Of a stretch of 64,000 nucleotides of DNA, positions 24,764-35,150 are shown in pieces. Origin of the DNA: CAZGUH01 sp964529005 (GTDB lineage: Bacteria > Actinomycetota > Acidimicrobiia > Acidimicrobiales > Ilumatobacteraceae); the NCBI GenBank assembly GCA_964529005.1, contig CAZGUH010000002.1:112222-176221 (forward strand), written 5' to 3'. A program made the position numbers and the translations under genes. A model generated the notes under the pieces. The model searched no databases, was not told the origin of the DNA, and was given only the letters and a program-made list of their open reading frames with translations. Positions within the stretch are counted from its first letter, which is position 1. Every line of letters begins with the position of its first letter.

Positions 24764-26023
24764 ATGCCGATCGTGGTGATGGGTGTGAACCACAAGACGG
24801 GGCCGCTGGCCCTGCTCGAACGCGTTGCCGTCACGGCCGCCGAGCTGCCCAAAGCGGTCGCCAGCCTCACGTCCCGCCCCAGCCTGCGCGAGGCGGTGCT
24901 GCTCAGCACGTGCAACCGCACCGAGGCCTACGTCGTCGCGGAGAAGTTCCACCCGGCGTACGGCGATCTGCGCGACTTCTTCTGCGAGCTCGGCGGGCTG
25001 GCCCCCGAGGACGTGCACGACCACCTCTACAGCCAGCACGACGAGGCCGCCGTGACGCACCTCTTCGAGGTCGCCGCCGGGCTCGACAGCGTGGTGCTCG
25101 GCGAGAGCGAGATCCTGGGCCAGGTCCGCACCGCGTGGGAGGTGGCGCAGGCGGAGGGGGCGGCGAAGTCGACGCTCAACCTGCTGTTCCGCCACGCGAT
25201 CGAGACCGGCAAGCGGGCGCGCACGGAGACCGCGATCAGCCGCTCCACCGCCTCGGTCAGCCACGCCGCGGTCGAGATGGCCACCGAGCGCCTCCACGGG
25301 CTCGCCGGCAAGCGCGTGCTGGTGCTGGGCGCCGGCGAGGTCGCTGAAGGCGTCGCGATCGCCCTCGTTCGCGCCGGCGCGACCGACATCACCGTCGCCA
25401 ACCGCACCGAGGCGCACGCCCACGACCTCGCCCAGCGGGTGCAAGGCAGGGTGATGCCGATCTGCGAGGTCGGCGCCGCGCTCACCGCGTCGGACGTCCT
25501 CGTCACCTGCACCGGCTCCAGCACGGTGGTGCTCGATCGCGAGATGGTGGCCGCGGCGCGCACCCCCGACAGCCCGCCGCTGCTGATCGTCGACGTCGCC
25601 GTGCCGCGCGACGTGGACCCGACGGTGGCGACGTTGCCGGGCGTCACCCGGCTCGACCTCGAGGATCTGCGCGAGTGGGCGGCCCGGGGCCTCGACCAGC
25701 GCGCCGCAGAGGCCACCCGCGTGCGCGCGATCGTCGGCGAGGAGGTCCAGCGCTTCGGCGTCGAGACCACGTCGCGCCAGGTCGCCCCGCTCGTCGCCCA
25801 GCTCCATGCCCTCGGCGAGTCGGTACGCGCCGCCGAGCTCGAGCGGGTGCGCTCCCGCCTCGCCGGGCTCGACGACGACCAGCGCGCGGCGGTCGACGCG
25901 CTGACCCGGGGCATCGTCGCCAAGCTGCTGCACCTTCCGTCGGTGCGGCTGAAGCACGACGCCGGCACGCCCCACGGCGAGCGCAACGCCGACGCCGTGC
26001 GCGACCTGTTCGACCTGCTCTAG
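24764..26023 (+). CDS. hemA: Glutamyl-tRNA reductase
   Basis: The first committed step of C5-pathway heme synthesis: NADPH-dependent reduction of glutamyl-tRNA to glutamate-1-semialdehyde. It is 419 aa. Catalytic Cys50 is in LLSTCNRTEAYVV, the substrate-binding block is GLDSVVLGESEILGQVR, the NADPH loop is VLGAGEVAEG, and the C-terminal dimerisation helix is LTRGIVAKLLHLPSVRLK. An AAAGGGGA ribosome site precedes the ATG. It lies 33 bp after rex and 3 bp before hemC, so it probably forms a Rex-controlled operon. Confidence 0.96.
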   Translation: MPIVVMGVNHKTGPLALLERVAVTAAELPKAVASLTSRPSLREAVLLSTCNRTEAYVVAEKFHPAYGDLRDFFCELGGLAPEDVHDHLYSQHDEAAVTHLFEVAAGLDSVVLGESEILGQVRTAWEVAQAEGAAKSTLNLLFRHAIETGKRARTETAISRSTASVSHAAVEMATERLHGLAGKRVLVLGAGEVAEGVAIALVRAGATDITVANRTEAHAHDLAQRVQGRVMPICEVGAALTASDVLVTCTGSSTVVLDREMVAAARTPDSPPLLIVDVAVPRDVDPTVATLPGVTRLDLEDLREWAARGLDQRAAEATRVRAIVGEEVQRFGVETTSRQVAPLVAQLHALGESVRAAELERVRSRLAGLDDDQRAAVDALTRGIVAKLLHLPSVRLKHDAGTPHGERNADAVRDLFDLL

Positions 26024-26026
26024 CCG

Positions 26027-26908
26027 ATGGCGCGGCTGCGCATCGCCACACGCGCCAGCGCGCAGGCGCGCCGGCAGGCAGAGGCCGTCGCCGACGCGCT
26101 GCGCGCCGCGCACCGCGGCCTCGACGCCGAATTGGTGCTCGTCGAGACGACCGGCGATCGCCGCCTCGACGTGCCGTTGCACGAGATCGGCGGCCAAGGC
26201 GTGTTCGTCAAGGAGGTGCAGCGCGCCGTGCTCGACGGCGCCGCCGACATCGCCGTGCACTCCGCGAAGGACCTGCCCTCACAGCCGACCGATGGGCTGC
26301 TGATCGCGGCGTTCACCGAGCGACGCGATCCACGCGACGCGCTCGTCGGCCGCGCGCTCGCCGACCTCTCGCCGGGCGCGACCGTGGCCACCGGCTCGGT
26401 GCGGCGCCGGGCGCAACTCCAGATCCTGCGGCCCGACCTGCGCTTCACCGAGCTGCGCGGCAACATCGGGAGCAGGCTGGGAAAGGTGCCGCCCGGCGGC
26501 GCGATCGTGATCGCGGTCGCCGCACTCCAGATCCTCGAGCAGACCGCCGAGATCGCCGACGCGTTCGCGCCCGACGTCGTCGTCCCCGCGGTCGGGCAGG
26601 GATGCGTGGCCGTCGAGTGCCGGGTCGGCGACGCGGCGGCGGCCGACGCGCTGGAGGCCATCGACCACCTGGCCACCCGCAAGGCGGTGACCACCGAGCG
26701 CGCCTTCCTGGCCGAACTGGGCAGCGGATGCTCGCTGCCCGTCGGCGCCTACGCCGACGGCACGACGCTGCGCGCGTTCCTCGCCGACCCCGCGACAGGC
26801 CGGCACGTCACGACGGTCATCGAGCTGCCGCCGGCCGAAGGCGCGCTGCACGCCGCCGCGTCGGCGGCACGCGCCTGCCGCGCCGAGGTCAGCGCCCCGG
26901 CGGGATGA
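26027..26908 (+). CDS. hemC: Hydroxymethylbilane synthase
   Basis: Polymerises four porphobilinogens into hydroxymethylbilane. It is 293 aa. The dipyrromethane cofactor attaches to Cys235 in LGSGCSLPVGAYA. The catalytic Asp is in AVHSAKDLP (residue 82), and the binding block is GSVRRRAQLQ. The start ATG lies 3 bp after the hemA stop, and the stop overlaps the hemD start (ATGA). Confidence 0.96.
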   Translation: MARLRIATRASAQARRQAEAVADALRAAHRGLDAELVLVETTGDRRLDVPLHEIGGQGVFVKEVQRAVLDGAADIAVHSAKDLPSQPTDGLLIAAFTERRDPRDALVGRALADLSPGATVATGSVRRRAQLQILRPDLRFTELRGNIGSRLGKVPPGGAIVIAVAALQILEQTAEIADAFAPDVVVPAVGQGCVAVECRVGDAAAADALEAIDHLATRKAVTTERAFLAELGSGCSLPVGAYADGTTLRAFLADPATGRHVTTVIELPPAEGALHAAASAARACRAEVSAPAG

Positions 26909-27630
26909 GCGCGCTCGCCGGCCGGCGCGTCGTCGTCACGCGTGCCCAGCACCAGGCTGGAGCGCTGGCCAGCCTGCTCGCCGCCCGCGGCGCCCTCGTC
27001 GAGCACGTGCCGCTGGTCGCCATCGAAGAAGCCGCCGACGGCGGCGCCGCGCTGCGCGACGCCCTCGCCCGCATCGGCAGCTACGACTGGGTGGTGGTCA
27101 CCTCGCCGAACGGCGCCGAGCGCGTCGCGCCGGCACTCGCCGGCCGCGGCGCGCCCCCGCGGATCGCCGCCGTGGGGGCGGCCACGGATGCCGCGCTCGG
27201 GCCACGCTCCGCCGACCTGGTCGCGCGCCGAGCGACCGGCGCCGGCCTGGTCGCCGACTTCCCGTCCGGCTCCGGCAGGGTCCTGATCGCGCAAGGCGAT
27301 CGCGCCGGCCCGACCGTGTCCGAGGGGCTTCGTGCGCTCGGCTGGAGGGTCGACGTGGTGACCGCCTACCGCACCGTCGCTCGCCCGCCGGAGCCCGCCG
27401 CGGCCGAGCGGGCCCCGAGCGCCGACGCGGTGCTGTTCGCCTCCGGCTCGGCGGTCGGCAGCTGGGTCGAGGCGTTCGGCGCAGTGGCGCCGCCGGTCGT
27501 CGTCGCGATCGGGCCGTCGACCGCGGCCGCGCTCGCGGCACATGGGCTTCAGGTCACGCGGATCGCTGCCGATCAATCAGTCGAAGGTCTGGTGGTGGCG
27601 CTGGAGTCCGCGTTCGGCGACCCCCGGTAG
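26905..27630 (+). CDS. hemD: Uroporphyrinogen-III synthase
   Basis: Cyclises hydroxymethylbilane with inversion of ring D. It is 241 aa. The sequence is low in conserved motifs, as usual for the family, but shows the two-domain pattern: RRVVVTRAQHQAGALASLLAARGA, WVVVTSPNGAERV, GWRVDVVTAYRTV, LFASGSAVGSWVE and VVAIGPSTAAAL. The ATG overlaps the hemC stop by 4 bp. In actinobacteria hemD is often fused to a methyltransferase; here it stands alone. Confidence 0.93.
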   Translation: MSALAGRRVVVTRAQHQAGALASLLAARGALVEHVPLVAIEEAADGGAALRDALARIGSYDWVVVTSPNGAERVAPALAGRGAPPRIAAVGAATDAALGPRSADLVARRATGAGLVADFPSGSGRVLIAQGDRAGPTVSEGLRALGWRVDVVTAYRTVARPPEPAAAERAPSADAVLFASGSAVGSWVEAFGAVAPPVVVAIGPSTAAALAAHGLQVTRIAADQSVEGLVVALESAFGDPR

Positions 27631-27684
27631 GCTTTCGCGCCGAGCGTCGGGGCCAGTTCCCGATCCGGAGCAACTGGTCGACAC

Positions 27685-30114
27685 ATGGCGCGTCGCAGGA
27701 GCACTCGGAGCCGGGCTCTTCTCATCGGAGCCACGGCAGCGATCGGCGGTGCCGCGTTCGTCGGCACCGCGTCGGTGGTGCGCGCCGAGGAGCCTGCCAG
27801 GACGGGCGTCGTGGCCGCGGTGTCGGTGGAAGCTGCCGACGTGGGCGCCTCCCCGGCCATCTCCGGCGATGGGCGCCTCGTCGTCTTCGTGGGCACTCCG
27901 CCCACCGCCGACGGGCGTTCGAGCACGGTCTACCTGCGCGATCGGTCGACCGGTGTCACCAGCGAGCTCACGGTCCCGTCGCCGGCCACGCCGATCGGCG
28001 ACAGCCTCGCGCCGGTCATCAGCGACGACGGCTGCGTCGTCGCCGTCGTCACCCAGATCGCCTACGACCTCTTCCGCGACGACAACCGCGGCGCCCGGTG
28101 GGACGTGTACAGCACCGTCCTGCCCGACTGCGAGGGCCGCCCCGGCGAATGGCAGCTCGTCTCCACCGCCGGCACCACGGCGCGCGGCGACGTCGATCCC
28201 AGCGATCGCCCGGCGATCTCGGCGAGCGGGGCCGTCATCGCCTACACCCATGTGCACACGGACGTGCCCCAGCCTTCGGAGGGTCGGCCGATCACGGCCA
28301 TCGACGTGGTCGACCTGACGATCCCGCTCGGTGACCCGGCGCGCACGCACCCGGCCGCCGGGCTTCCCGTCGAGCCCCCGCGCACGACATACCGCTACCG
28401 CGGTCAAAGCCAGCCGTCGCTGTCGTCGGACGGCCGCCATGTCGCCTTCCGCAGCGACACCACCGCCAACGACGTCCTGCCGTCGTGGGGCGCGGGGCCG
28501 ACCGCCGGCCAGTATGCGACGACGCAGGTGTTCGTGTGGGACCGCCAGGCGCCCACGCCGGCCGAGGCCGTGCGATTGGTCTCCGCGGGCGCGGCGGCGC
28601 CGAACGGCGACGCGGCCGAGCCCGTGCTGTCGGCTGACGGGCGCATCGTCGCGTTCAGCTCGGCCTCCACGAACCTGATCGACGGCGCCGTCATGCCGCC
28701 CTGCGCGCAGAGCTGCCCGACGCAGGTCTACGTTCTCGACCGAGATCCCGACGCCGACGGCGTCTTCGACGAGGACCCGCCGCCCGCCGGTCTGTCGCTG
28801 GTGAGCCGCGATCCGGTCGCGTCCGCGCCCGACGCCGGGTTCGTCGCCGGGACGGGCGCGTCGTCGCAGCCGACGGTGTCGGCCGACGGCAGCCTGATCG
28901 CGTTCGTCACCCAGGCGACCAACCTGCTGCCGGTGCGGGCTCTGGGAGGCGGCAACGCCGATCAGGGAGAGATCGTGGTCGCCGACCGCGCCACCGGCGC
29001 ATTGCGGCGGGCGAGCACCGCCGCAGACGGCGTCACGCCGGCCGCGGCGCTCAACGCCCACCCGGACATCTCCGAGACCGGCCGGGTCATCGTGTTCGAC
29101 ACCGCTGCGCCACAGATCACCGGCGATGTCGGAACGGGGACACGCCGCATCGCCGCGGTGACCCACGAACCACGGATCACGATGGCGGCGCTCGACGTCG
29201 GCACCGTGGCGCCCGGCTACACCGGCGAGGAGTGGTACACGTCGGTCGCCAACGCCGGGCCGACGAGCTTCCTGCCGTCCACCGTCGTCAGCTCGAGCCC
29301 CGAGTTCACCGTCACCGGCGGCACGTGTCTCACCGCTGGCTCCGTCCCGCCCGGTGGGAGCTGCACGGTGACGGTGGTGTTCGCGCCCACGCAGGGCGGG
29401 CCCCGCGACGGCACGCTGACGGTGGCCGAGGAAGGGTTCGGCGCGCTGTCGATCAGCGCCGAGGTGCGCGGCTCGGGCGGCGAGCCGTCGCTCGTCGGCG
29501 ATCCGAGCGGGTACGACTTCGGCAACCCGGTGGTCGGCACGCCCGGTGGGGCGACCGCGATCGGCATCACGAACGTCGGTCTCGCCCCCGCGGTCATCGG
29601 CGACATCTCGATCACCGGCGTCAACCCCGAGGACTTCACCGTGACCGACGATCGGTGCCGACGCCGCACCGTCAACCCCGGAAGCACCTGCACCGTCGAG
29701 GTCAGCTTCACACCCACCGACGACGGCCCGCGCAGCGCGAGCCTGCTGGTGTCGACCACCGGCGCGCACCAGTACACCGCCGTGGTCCTCGGCGGCGCCG
29801 GCCACTACGAGCCGCAGCTGACCATGGCCAACCCGGTCGTGCGGACCGGAAGCCGGCTCGATGTCGGCGGCGCGGGCTTCCCGCCGAACGCCGCCGTCAC
29901 CATCGCCTGGGCCGACGGGATCGGGCAGAGCGCCACCGCCACGACGGCGGACGACGGGTCGTTCGCGACGCAGATCGTCATCCCACGCGGTGAGCGCACC
30001 GGCGAACGGGTGCTCGTCGCGTCGGTGTCGGCCGACATCACCACCACCGGCGTCGTGCGAGTGGTGCGAGCGGACGCGCGGGGTCCGGCGTCGGCCGCGT
30101 GGCCGGGGCGCTGA
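27685..30114 (+). CDS. Secreted TolB-like beta-propeller protein with choice-of-anchor D domains
   Basis: An 809-aa exported protein. The signal peptide is MARRRSTRSRALLIGATAAI with probable cleavage after VVRA (about residue 34). Residues 50-495 hold PD40/WD40-like repeats, each with a SxDGRxVxF core (ISGDGRLVVF, SSDGRHVAF, SADGRIVAF, SADGSLIAF). Residues 500-710 are two ASH/HYDIN-type Ig-like domains, each with a CTVxVxFxPT motif. A C-terminal Ig-like segment (residues 715-800) has no membrane anchor or sorting motif. Probably an extracellular binding protein. It is convergent with the membrane-anchored gene at 30.1 kb. Confidence 0.82.
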   Translation: MARRRSTRSRALLIGATAAIGGAAFVGTASVVRAEEPARTGVVAAVSVEAADVGASPAISGDGRLVVFVGTPPTADGRSSTVYLRDRSTGVTSELTVPSPATPIGDSLAPVISDDGCVVAVVTQIAYDLFRDDNRGARWDVYSTVLPDCEGRPGEWQLVSTAGTTARGDVDPSDRPAISASGAVIAYTHVHTDVPQPSEGRPITAIDVVDLTIPLGDPARTHPAAGLPVEPPRTTYRYRGQSQPSLSSDGRHVAFRSDTTANDVLPSWGAGPTAGQYATTQVFVWDRQAPTPAEAVRLVSAGAAAPNGDAAEPVLSADGRIVAFSSASTNLIDGAVMPPCAQSCPTQVYVLDRDPDADGVFDEDPPPAGLSLVSRDPVASAPDAGFVAGTGASSQPTVSADGSLIAFVTQATNLLPVRALGGGNADQGEIVVADRATGALRRASTAADGVTPAAALNAHPDISETGRVIVFDTAAPQITGDVGTGTRRIAAVTHEPRITMAALDVGTVAPGYTGEEWYTSVANAGPTSFLPSTVVSSSPEFTVTGGTCLTAGSVPPGGSCTVTVVFAPTQGGPRDGTLTVAEEGFGALSISAEVRGSGGEPSLVGDPSGYDFGNPVVGTPGGATAIGITNVGLAPAVIGDISITGVNPEDFTVTDDRCRRRTVNPGSTCTVEVSFTPTDDGPRSASLLVSTTGAHQYTAVVLGGAGHYEPQLTMANPVVRTGSRLDVGGAGFPPNAAVTIAWADGIGQSATATTADDGSFATQIVIPRGERTGERVLVASVSADITTTGVVRVVRADARGPASAAWPGR

Positions 30115-30126
30115 CCGGCGGTCGGG

Positions 30127-31353
30127 TCAGGCCGGCACGAGCCGGCCGACGAGCGTCAACGACGCGGTGCAGGCGCCACGCGTCAGGTCGTTGAACGCTT
30201 CGCACGTCACCTGGAACGTGAGGTTGTCGCCGGCGCGGAACTCCATCGGGGTGACGATCGGCAACGGCTCGCTGCCGAACACGTTCGCCAGCGCCCACTC
30301 GAAGACCACGTCGCTGTTGCGCAACAGCAGGGCGCGGCCGGCGTCGGGTGACGGGTTCTGCAAGATGACGTCGGTGACCCGCAAGGTGAAGCCCGTCGGC
30401 ACGGTGTAGACGCTGCCGTCGGTCGCCCCGAGCGGGATGTCCTTGGCCAGCCGGATGCTGAACAGCTCGCCCTGCTCCGCCGCCGGAGGCTGCGAGGACA
30501 CGGTGGTCACCGAACTCGCCGAGGTGTCGACGGGGACCGAGGCGTCGACGGTGGACGACTGCGGCGACAGCTCGCCGATGCGGTCGTCGACCGCCGAGGA
30601 CGCCGCGTCGTCGATCGCCGGCCGCACCACGCCGAACCAGGCAGCGGTGACGGCCGCCAGCGTCAGCACCGCGGCCGCGAGACGCGGCCAGAAGCGGTCG
30701 CCGATCGTCGGCGTCTGCACCAGCGTGGCCTCGGAGTACACCGTCTCGTGGCCCTGCTGCGCCGCTTCGACACGGAACGTGAGGAACCGCGAGCCGCGCC
30801 GCCAGCGGCGGCTCGTCGCCTTCACGCGCAGTTGCGCCAGCGCGCTGCCGCCCGGTTCGACACCGAGCGACGGCGGGTCGAAGTCGCCGTCGACGCGGCC
30901 CGTCGGGTCGACGAGGTGCAGCCGGCAGCTGGCGTGCGCGTTGCCCTGGTTCTCGAGCACCACCTCGTAGCGCGCTCGCGCCGCGCTGCGCTGCACGGGC
31001 TGGAGGATGTGCACACGCCGGTCGTCGAAGCTCTGCACGGTGATGGGCAGGTCGGCGGTGGCGACATCGTCGGGATCCGACTGCGCCACCGCTCGCGCCG
31101 TGATCGTCACCGCGCCCGCCGTCGTGGTCGGCTGCAGCGGCGGCAGCATCGTGACGGTGACGCTCTCGCTGCCGCCGGGGAACACCGTGACCGTCGGGGG
31201 CGCGATCTTCACCCATGCCGCCGCCAAGCCGCTCGGGATCATCGAGTAGGTCTCGGTGCGATCGCCGAGGTTGAGCACCACCAGGGTGGCGACGGCCTCC
31301 TCGCCGGGCGCGATCGTCAGCCCGGACTCGGAGAACTGCGCCTGCGCCACCAT
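30127..31353 (-). CDS. Membrane-anchored protein with NEW3/CARDB-like domain
   Basis: A 408-aa protein. The N-terminal part (residues 5-225) resembles Ig-like NEW3/CARDB repeats (LTIAPGEEAVATLVVLNLGDRTETY, then VVLENQGNAHASCRLHLVDP). One membrane helix runs from about residue 228 to 248. A Thr/Ser-rich linker and a C-terminal beta-rich domain (300-408) follow. There is no N-terminal signal, so topology is uncertain; the Ig-like part may face the cytosol. The ATG has TAGCGT (minus strand, 31363-31368) 9 nt upstream. Function unknown. It is a possible partner of the convergent propeller protein, by location only. Confidence 0.75.
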   Translation of the reverse strand: MVAQAQFSESGLTIAPGEEAVATLVVLNLGDRTETYSMIPSGLAAAWVKIAPPTVTVFPGGSESVTVTMLPPLQPTTTAGAVTITARAVAQSDPDDVATADLPITVQSFDDRRVHILQPVQRSAARARYEVVLENQGNAHASCRLHLVDPTGRVDGDFDPPSLGVEPGGSALAQLRVKATSRRWRRGSRFLTFRVEAAQQGHETVYSEATLVQTPTIGDRFWPRLAAAVLTLAAVTAAWFGVVRPAIDDAASSAVDDRIGELSPQSSTVDASVPVDTSASSVTTVSSQPPAAEQGELFSIRLAKDIPLGATDGSVYTVPTGFTLRVTDVILQNPSPDAGRALLLRNSDVVFEWALANVFGSEPLPIVTPMEFRAGDNLTFQVTCEAFNDLTRGACTASLTLVGRLVPA

Positions 31354-31435
31354 CGGCGTCGCACGCTACCGGCGCTCGGATGGCGGCGCCGGGATCGCCT
31401 GCGCCGGCCGGCACGCCGCTGCCTACGATGGCCGG

Positions 31436-32445
31436 GTGCCCATTCCGTCTTCCGTGCCGGCGCAGCCGTCGTTCCCGGCCGCGCGGCCGCGGCGGCTGCG
31501 CGCGTCGCCGGCGATCCGCGAGCTCGTGGCCGAGACCCGCGTCGGTGTCAGCGACCTGATCGCTCCGCTCTTCGTGCGCGAAGGCATCGACGAGCCGCAG
31601 CCGATCGTGTCGCTCCCGGGGGTCGCCCAGCACACGCGCAAGAGCGCCGTCGACGAGGTCGCCGCGCTCGTCGACCTCGGCGTGCGCGCCGTCGTGTTGT
31701 TCGGCGTGCCAGAGCACAAGGACGAGATCGGATCGGGAGCCTTCGATCCCGACGGCATCGTCCAGGTGACCGTCAGCGAACTGCGCACGCGCTTCGGCGA
31801 CGACGTCGTCGTGATGACCGACCTGTGCGTCGACGAGTACACGAGCCACGGACACTGCGGCGTGCTGGACGATCACGGAAGGGTGGACAACGACCGCACG
31901 CTCGAGATCTACTGCCGTGCCGCGCTCGCGCAGGCGGCCGCGGGAGCGCACGTCGTGGCGCCGAGCGGCATGATGGACGGCCAGGTCGGCACGATCCGCG
32001 CCGCGCTCGACGAGCACGGCTTCGCCGACGTGGCGATCATGGCGTACAGCGCGAAGTATGCGAGCGGGCTCTATGGACCCTTCCGTGACGCCGTCGACGT
32101 GCACATCGCCGGCGGCGGCGACCGCAAGGGCTATCAGCAGGACTGGCGCAACGCCCGCGAGGCGCTGCGCGAGGTCGCGGCCGACGTGGCACAAGGCGCC
32201 GACATCGTGATGGTCAAACCGGCGCTCGCCTACCTCGACGTGATCGCCAGCGTGCGATCGTCCGTCGAGGTGCCGGTCGCGGCGTATCACGTCAGCGGCG
32301 AGTACGCGATGATCAAGGCGGCGGCGGCGAACGGGTGGATCGATCACGACACCGTGGCGCTCGAGCACCTCACCGCGATCAAGCGCGCTGGGGCCGACGT
32401 GATCCTCACGTATCTCGCCCGCTGGTTCGCCGAGCAGGCCGCGCG

Positions 32446-32449
<4 letters not shown>
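31436..32449 (+). CDS. hemB: Delta-aminolevulinic acid dehydratase (porphobilinogen synthase)
   Basis: Condenses two aminolevulinates. It is 337 aa. Schiff-base lysines are K207 in MAYSAKYASGLYGPFR and K261 in VMVKPALAYLD. The metal site reads DLCVDEYTSHGHCG, with C131 and C141 and Asp at the middle position where E. coli has Cys. This mixed site is common in actinobacteria. The GTG start follows TACGAT (31424-31429) by 6 nt. It is coupled to hemL by an ATGA overlap. Separated from hemACD by two unrelated genes. Confidence 0.95.
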
Positions 32450-33816
<1,367 letters not shown>

Positions 33817-33833
33817 CCTACGCTGCCCCGCAG

Positions 33834-34430
33834 ATGCGGCAGTTCCTCACGTGGCGCTTCTGGTTCGCGATCGCTGGCGTGGTCGGCCTCTTCGCCGCGC
33901 TGGCGCTGTTCCTCCAGAGCGACGACTCGAACTCGATCGGCCCGGTCGTGCCGCGGACGCAAGATCGCACCATCGACCTCGTCGCAGCCGTCGACACGCC
34001 GCAGCCGTCGGCCGACTTCGCCATCGTCGATGGCACGGTGCGCGGCGAGCTGCACCTGGTGCTCGACAAGCAGCGCACGATGCACATCTACGCCGGAACG
34101 TTGGGATCCGACATGTGCGGATCGCTCGCAACGCCGGGCGCATGCTCGGTCGTCGCCGACCTCATGGGCGACGCCGTGATCTGGTTCGCGCTCGTCCCCA
34201 CCGGCCAGCGGAACACGATCTCGCTGCCACCGATCGTGAGCTTCACGCGCAGCGGGTGGGTCCGCCTGGAGAACGGATGGGAGCTCCCGCTGTCGCGTTC
34301 GGTCTCGCGGGTGTGCGACGACGACACCCGGTCGCTGCGCGACTTCGTCGAGCGCTTCGGACCGGCCAGCACGACGACGGTCGACCTCGCCGAAGGCCGG
34401 ATCAGCCGGGTGACCTGCGCGGCCAGGTGA
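33834..34430 (+). CDS. Single-span membrane-anchored hypothetical protein
   Basis: A 198-aa protein with an N-terminal membrane helix (FWFAIAGVVGLFAALALFL) and an extracytoplasmic domain carrying Cys pairs (DMCGSLATPGACSVVADLMG and later SRVCDDDT ... VTCAAR). No domain was recognised. The ATG follows TACGCT (33819-33824) by 9 nt, so it is expressed apart from hemL. Its stop directly abuts the convergent SIMPL gene (TGA/TCA share the junction). Confidence 0.75.
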   Translation: MRQFLTWRFWFAIAGVVGLFAALALFLQSDDSNSIGPVVPRTQDRTIDLVAAVDTPQPSADFAIVDGTVRGELHLVLDKQRTMHIYAGTLGSDMCGSLATPGACSVVADLMGDAVIWFALVPTGQRNTISLPPIVSFTRSGWVRLENGWELPLSRSVSRVCDDDTRSLRDFVERFGPASTTTVDLAEGRISRVTCAAR

Positions 34431-35078
34431 TCAGCGCCACCCTCGCGTGGCCGCCGGCACGACCTCGAAGCGCACGTGGACCTCGGCCGTCAGATCGAGT
34501 CCCCCGGGGCTGATGCTGAGGTCCTGCGTGTCGGCGAGCTTCGCGGCGAGCTGCGGGTGGGGGGTCGGTCCATGCGAACCGTCGATCGGCAGCTCGCTGA
34601 TGATCTCCAGCGGACCGAGCTTGCAGCCGAGCGCCGAGGCATAGGTCTCGGCACGAGAGCGTGCGTCGCGCGCAGCGTCGGCGAGCAGCTGGGTGCGCGC
34701 CGTGTTCGTCGGCTCGATCGCCCAGCGGATCGCGGCGACGAGGGCTCCTGCGGTGTCGACCGCTTCGCGCAGCAGCGGCGACAGGTTCGACAGCTCGTCG
34801 ACCCGCACCTCGACGCCCGCGGTGGCGCGGTGGCCGACGAACTCGTTGTGATCGCCGCGCCACTCGCGCTCCTCCGACACCGAGACCTGACCGGTGATCC
34901 AGTCCTTCGGCGCGATCCCCAGGCGGTCGAGCAGATTTTCGAGCGACGTCGACTTGGCCGCCACGCGCTTCAGAGCGTCGGCAGCGGTGTCCGCCACGTG
35001 GCTGACGACCAGCTCGACGGTGGCGAAGTCGGGCTGCACACGGGCGTGCGCTCTGCCGCAGACGGTGACGGTGGACAT
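34431..35078 (-). CDS. SIMPL (DUF541) domain protein
   Basis: A 215-aa protein of the SIMPL/oxidative-stress defence family: MSTVTVCGRAHARVQPDFATVELVV, the helix DALKRVAAKSTSLENLLDRLGI, and the C-terminal AARDARSRAETYASALGCKLGPL. Most family members are exported; this one has no signal peptide. Function unknown. The ATG at 35078 is preceded by GGAAAGA about 8 nt upstream. Confidence 0.85.
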   Translation of the reverse strand: MSTVTVCGRAHARVQPDFATVELVVSHVADTAADALKRVAAKSTSLENLLDRLGIAPKDWITGQVSVSEEREWRGDHNEFVGHRATAGVEVRVDELSNLSPLLREAVDTAGALVAAIRWAIEPTNTARTQLLADAARDARSRAETYASALGCKLGPLEIISELPIDGSHGPTPHPQLAAKLADTQDLSISPGGLDLTAEVHVRFEVVPAATRGWR

Positions 35079-35150
35079 GCGTCGATCTTTCCATGCGCCC
35101 ACGTCACCCGCGCGGTCACTGGCGGTGGGCGCCGAGATCGCGCGGCGTGT

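Noticed and set aside
24017..26260. 747-aa open frame antisense to rex-hemA
   Set aside because: Caused by high GC with few stop codons. The composition is Arg/Ala/Gly/His-rich without domains, and the plus strand encodes clear Rex and HemA.
27577..29805. 742-aa open frame antisense to the propeller protein
   Set aside because: No domain and His/Arg/Gly-rich. The sense strand has a signal peptide and repeat domains.
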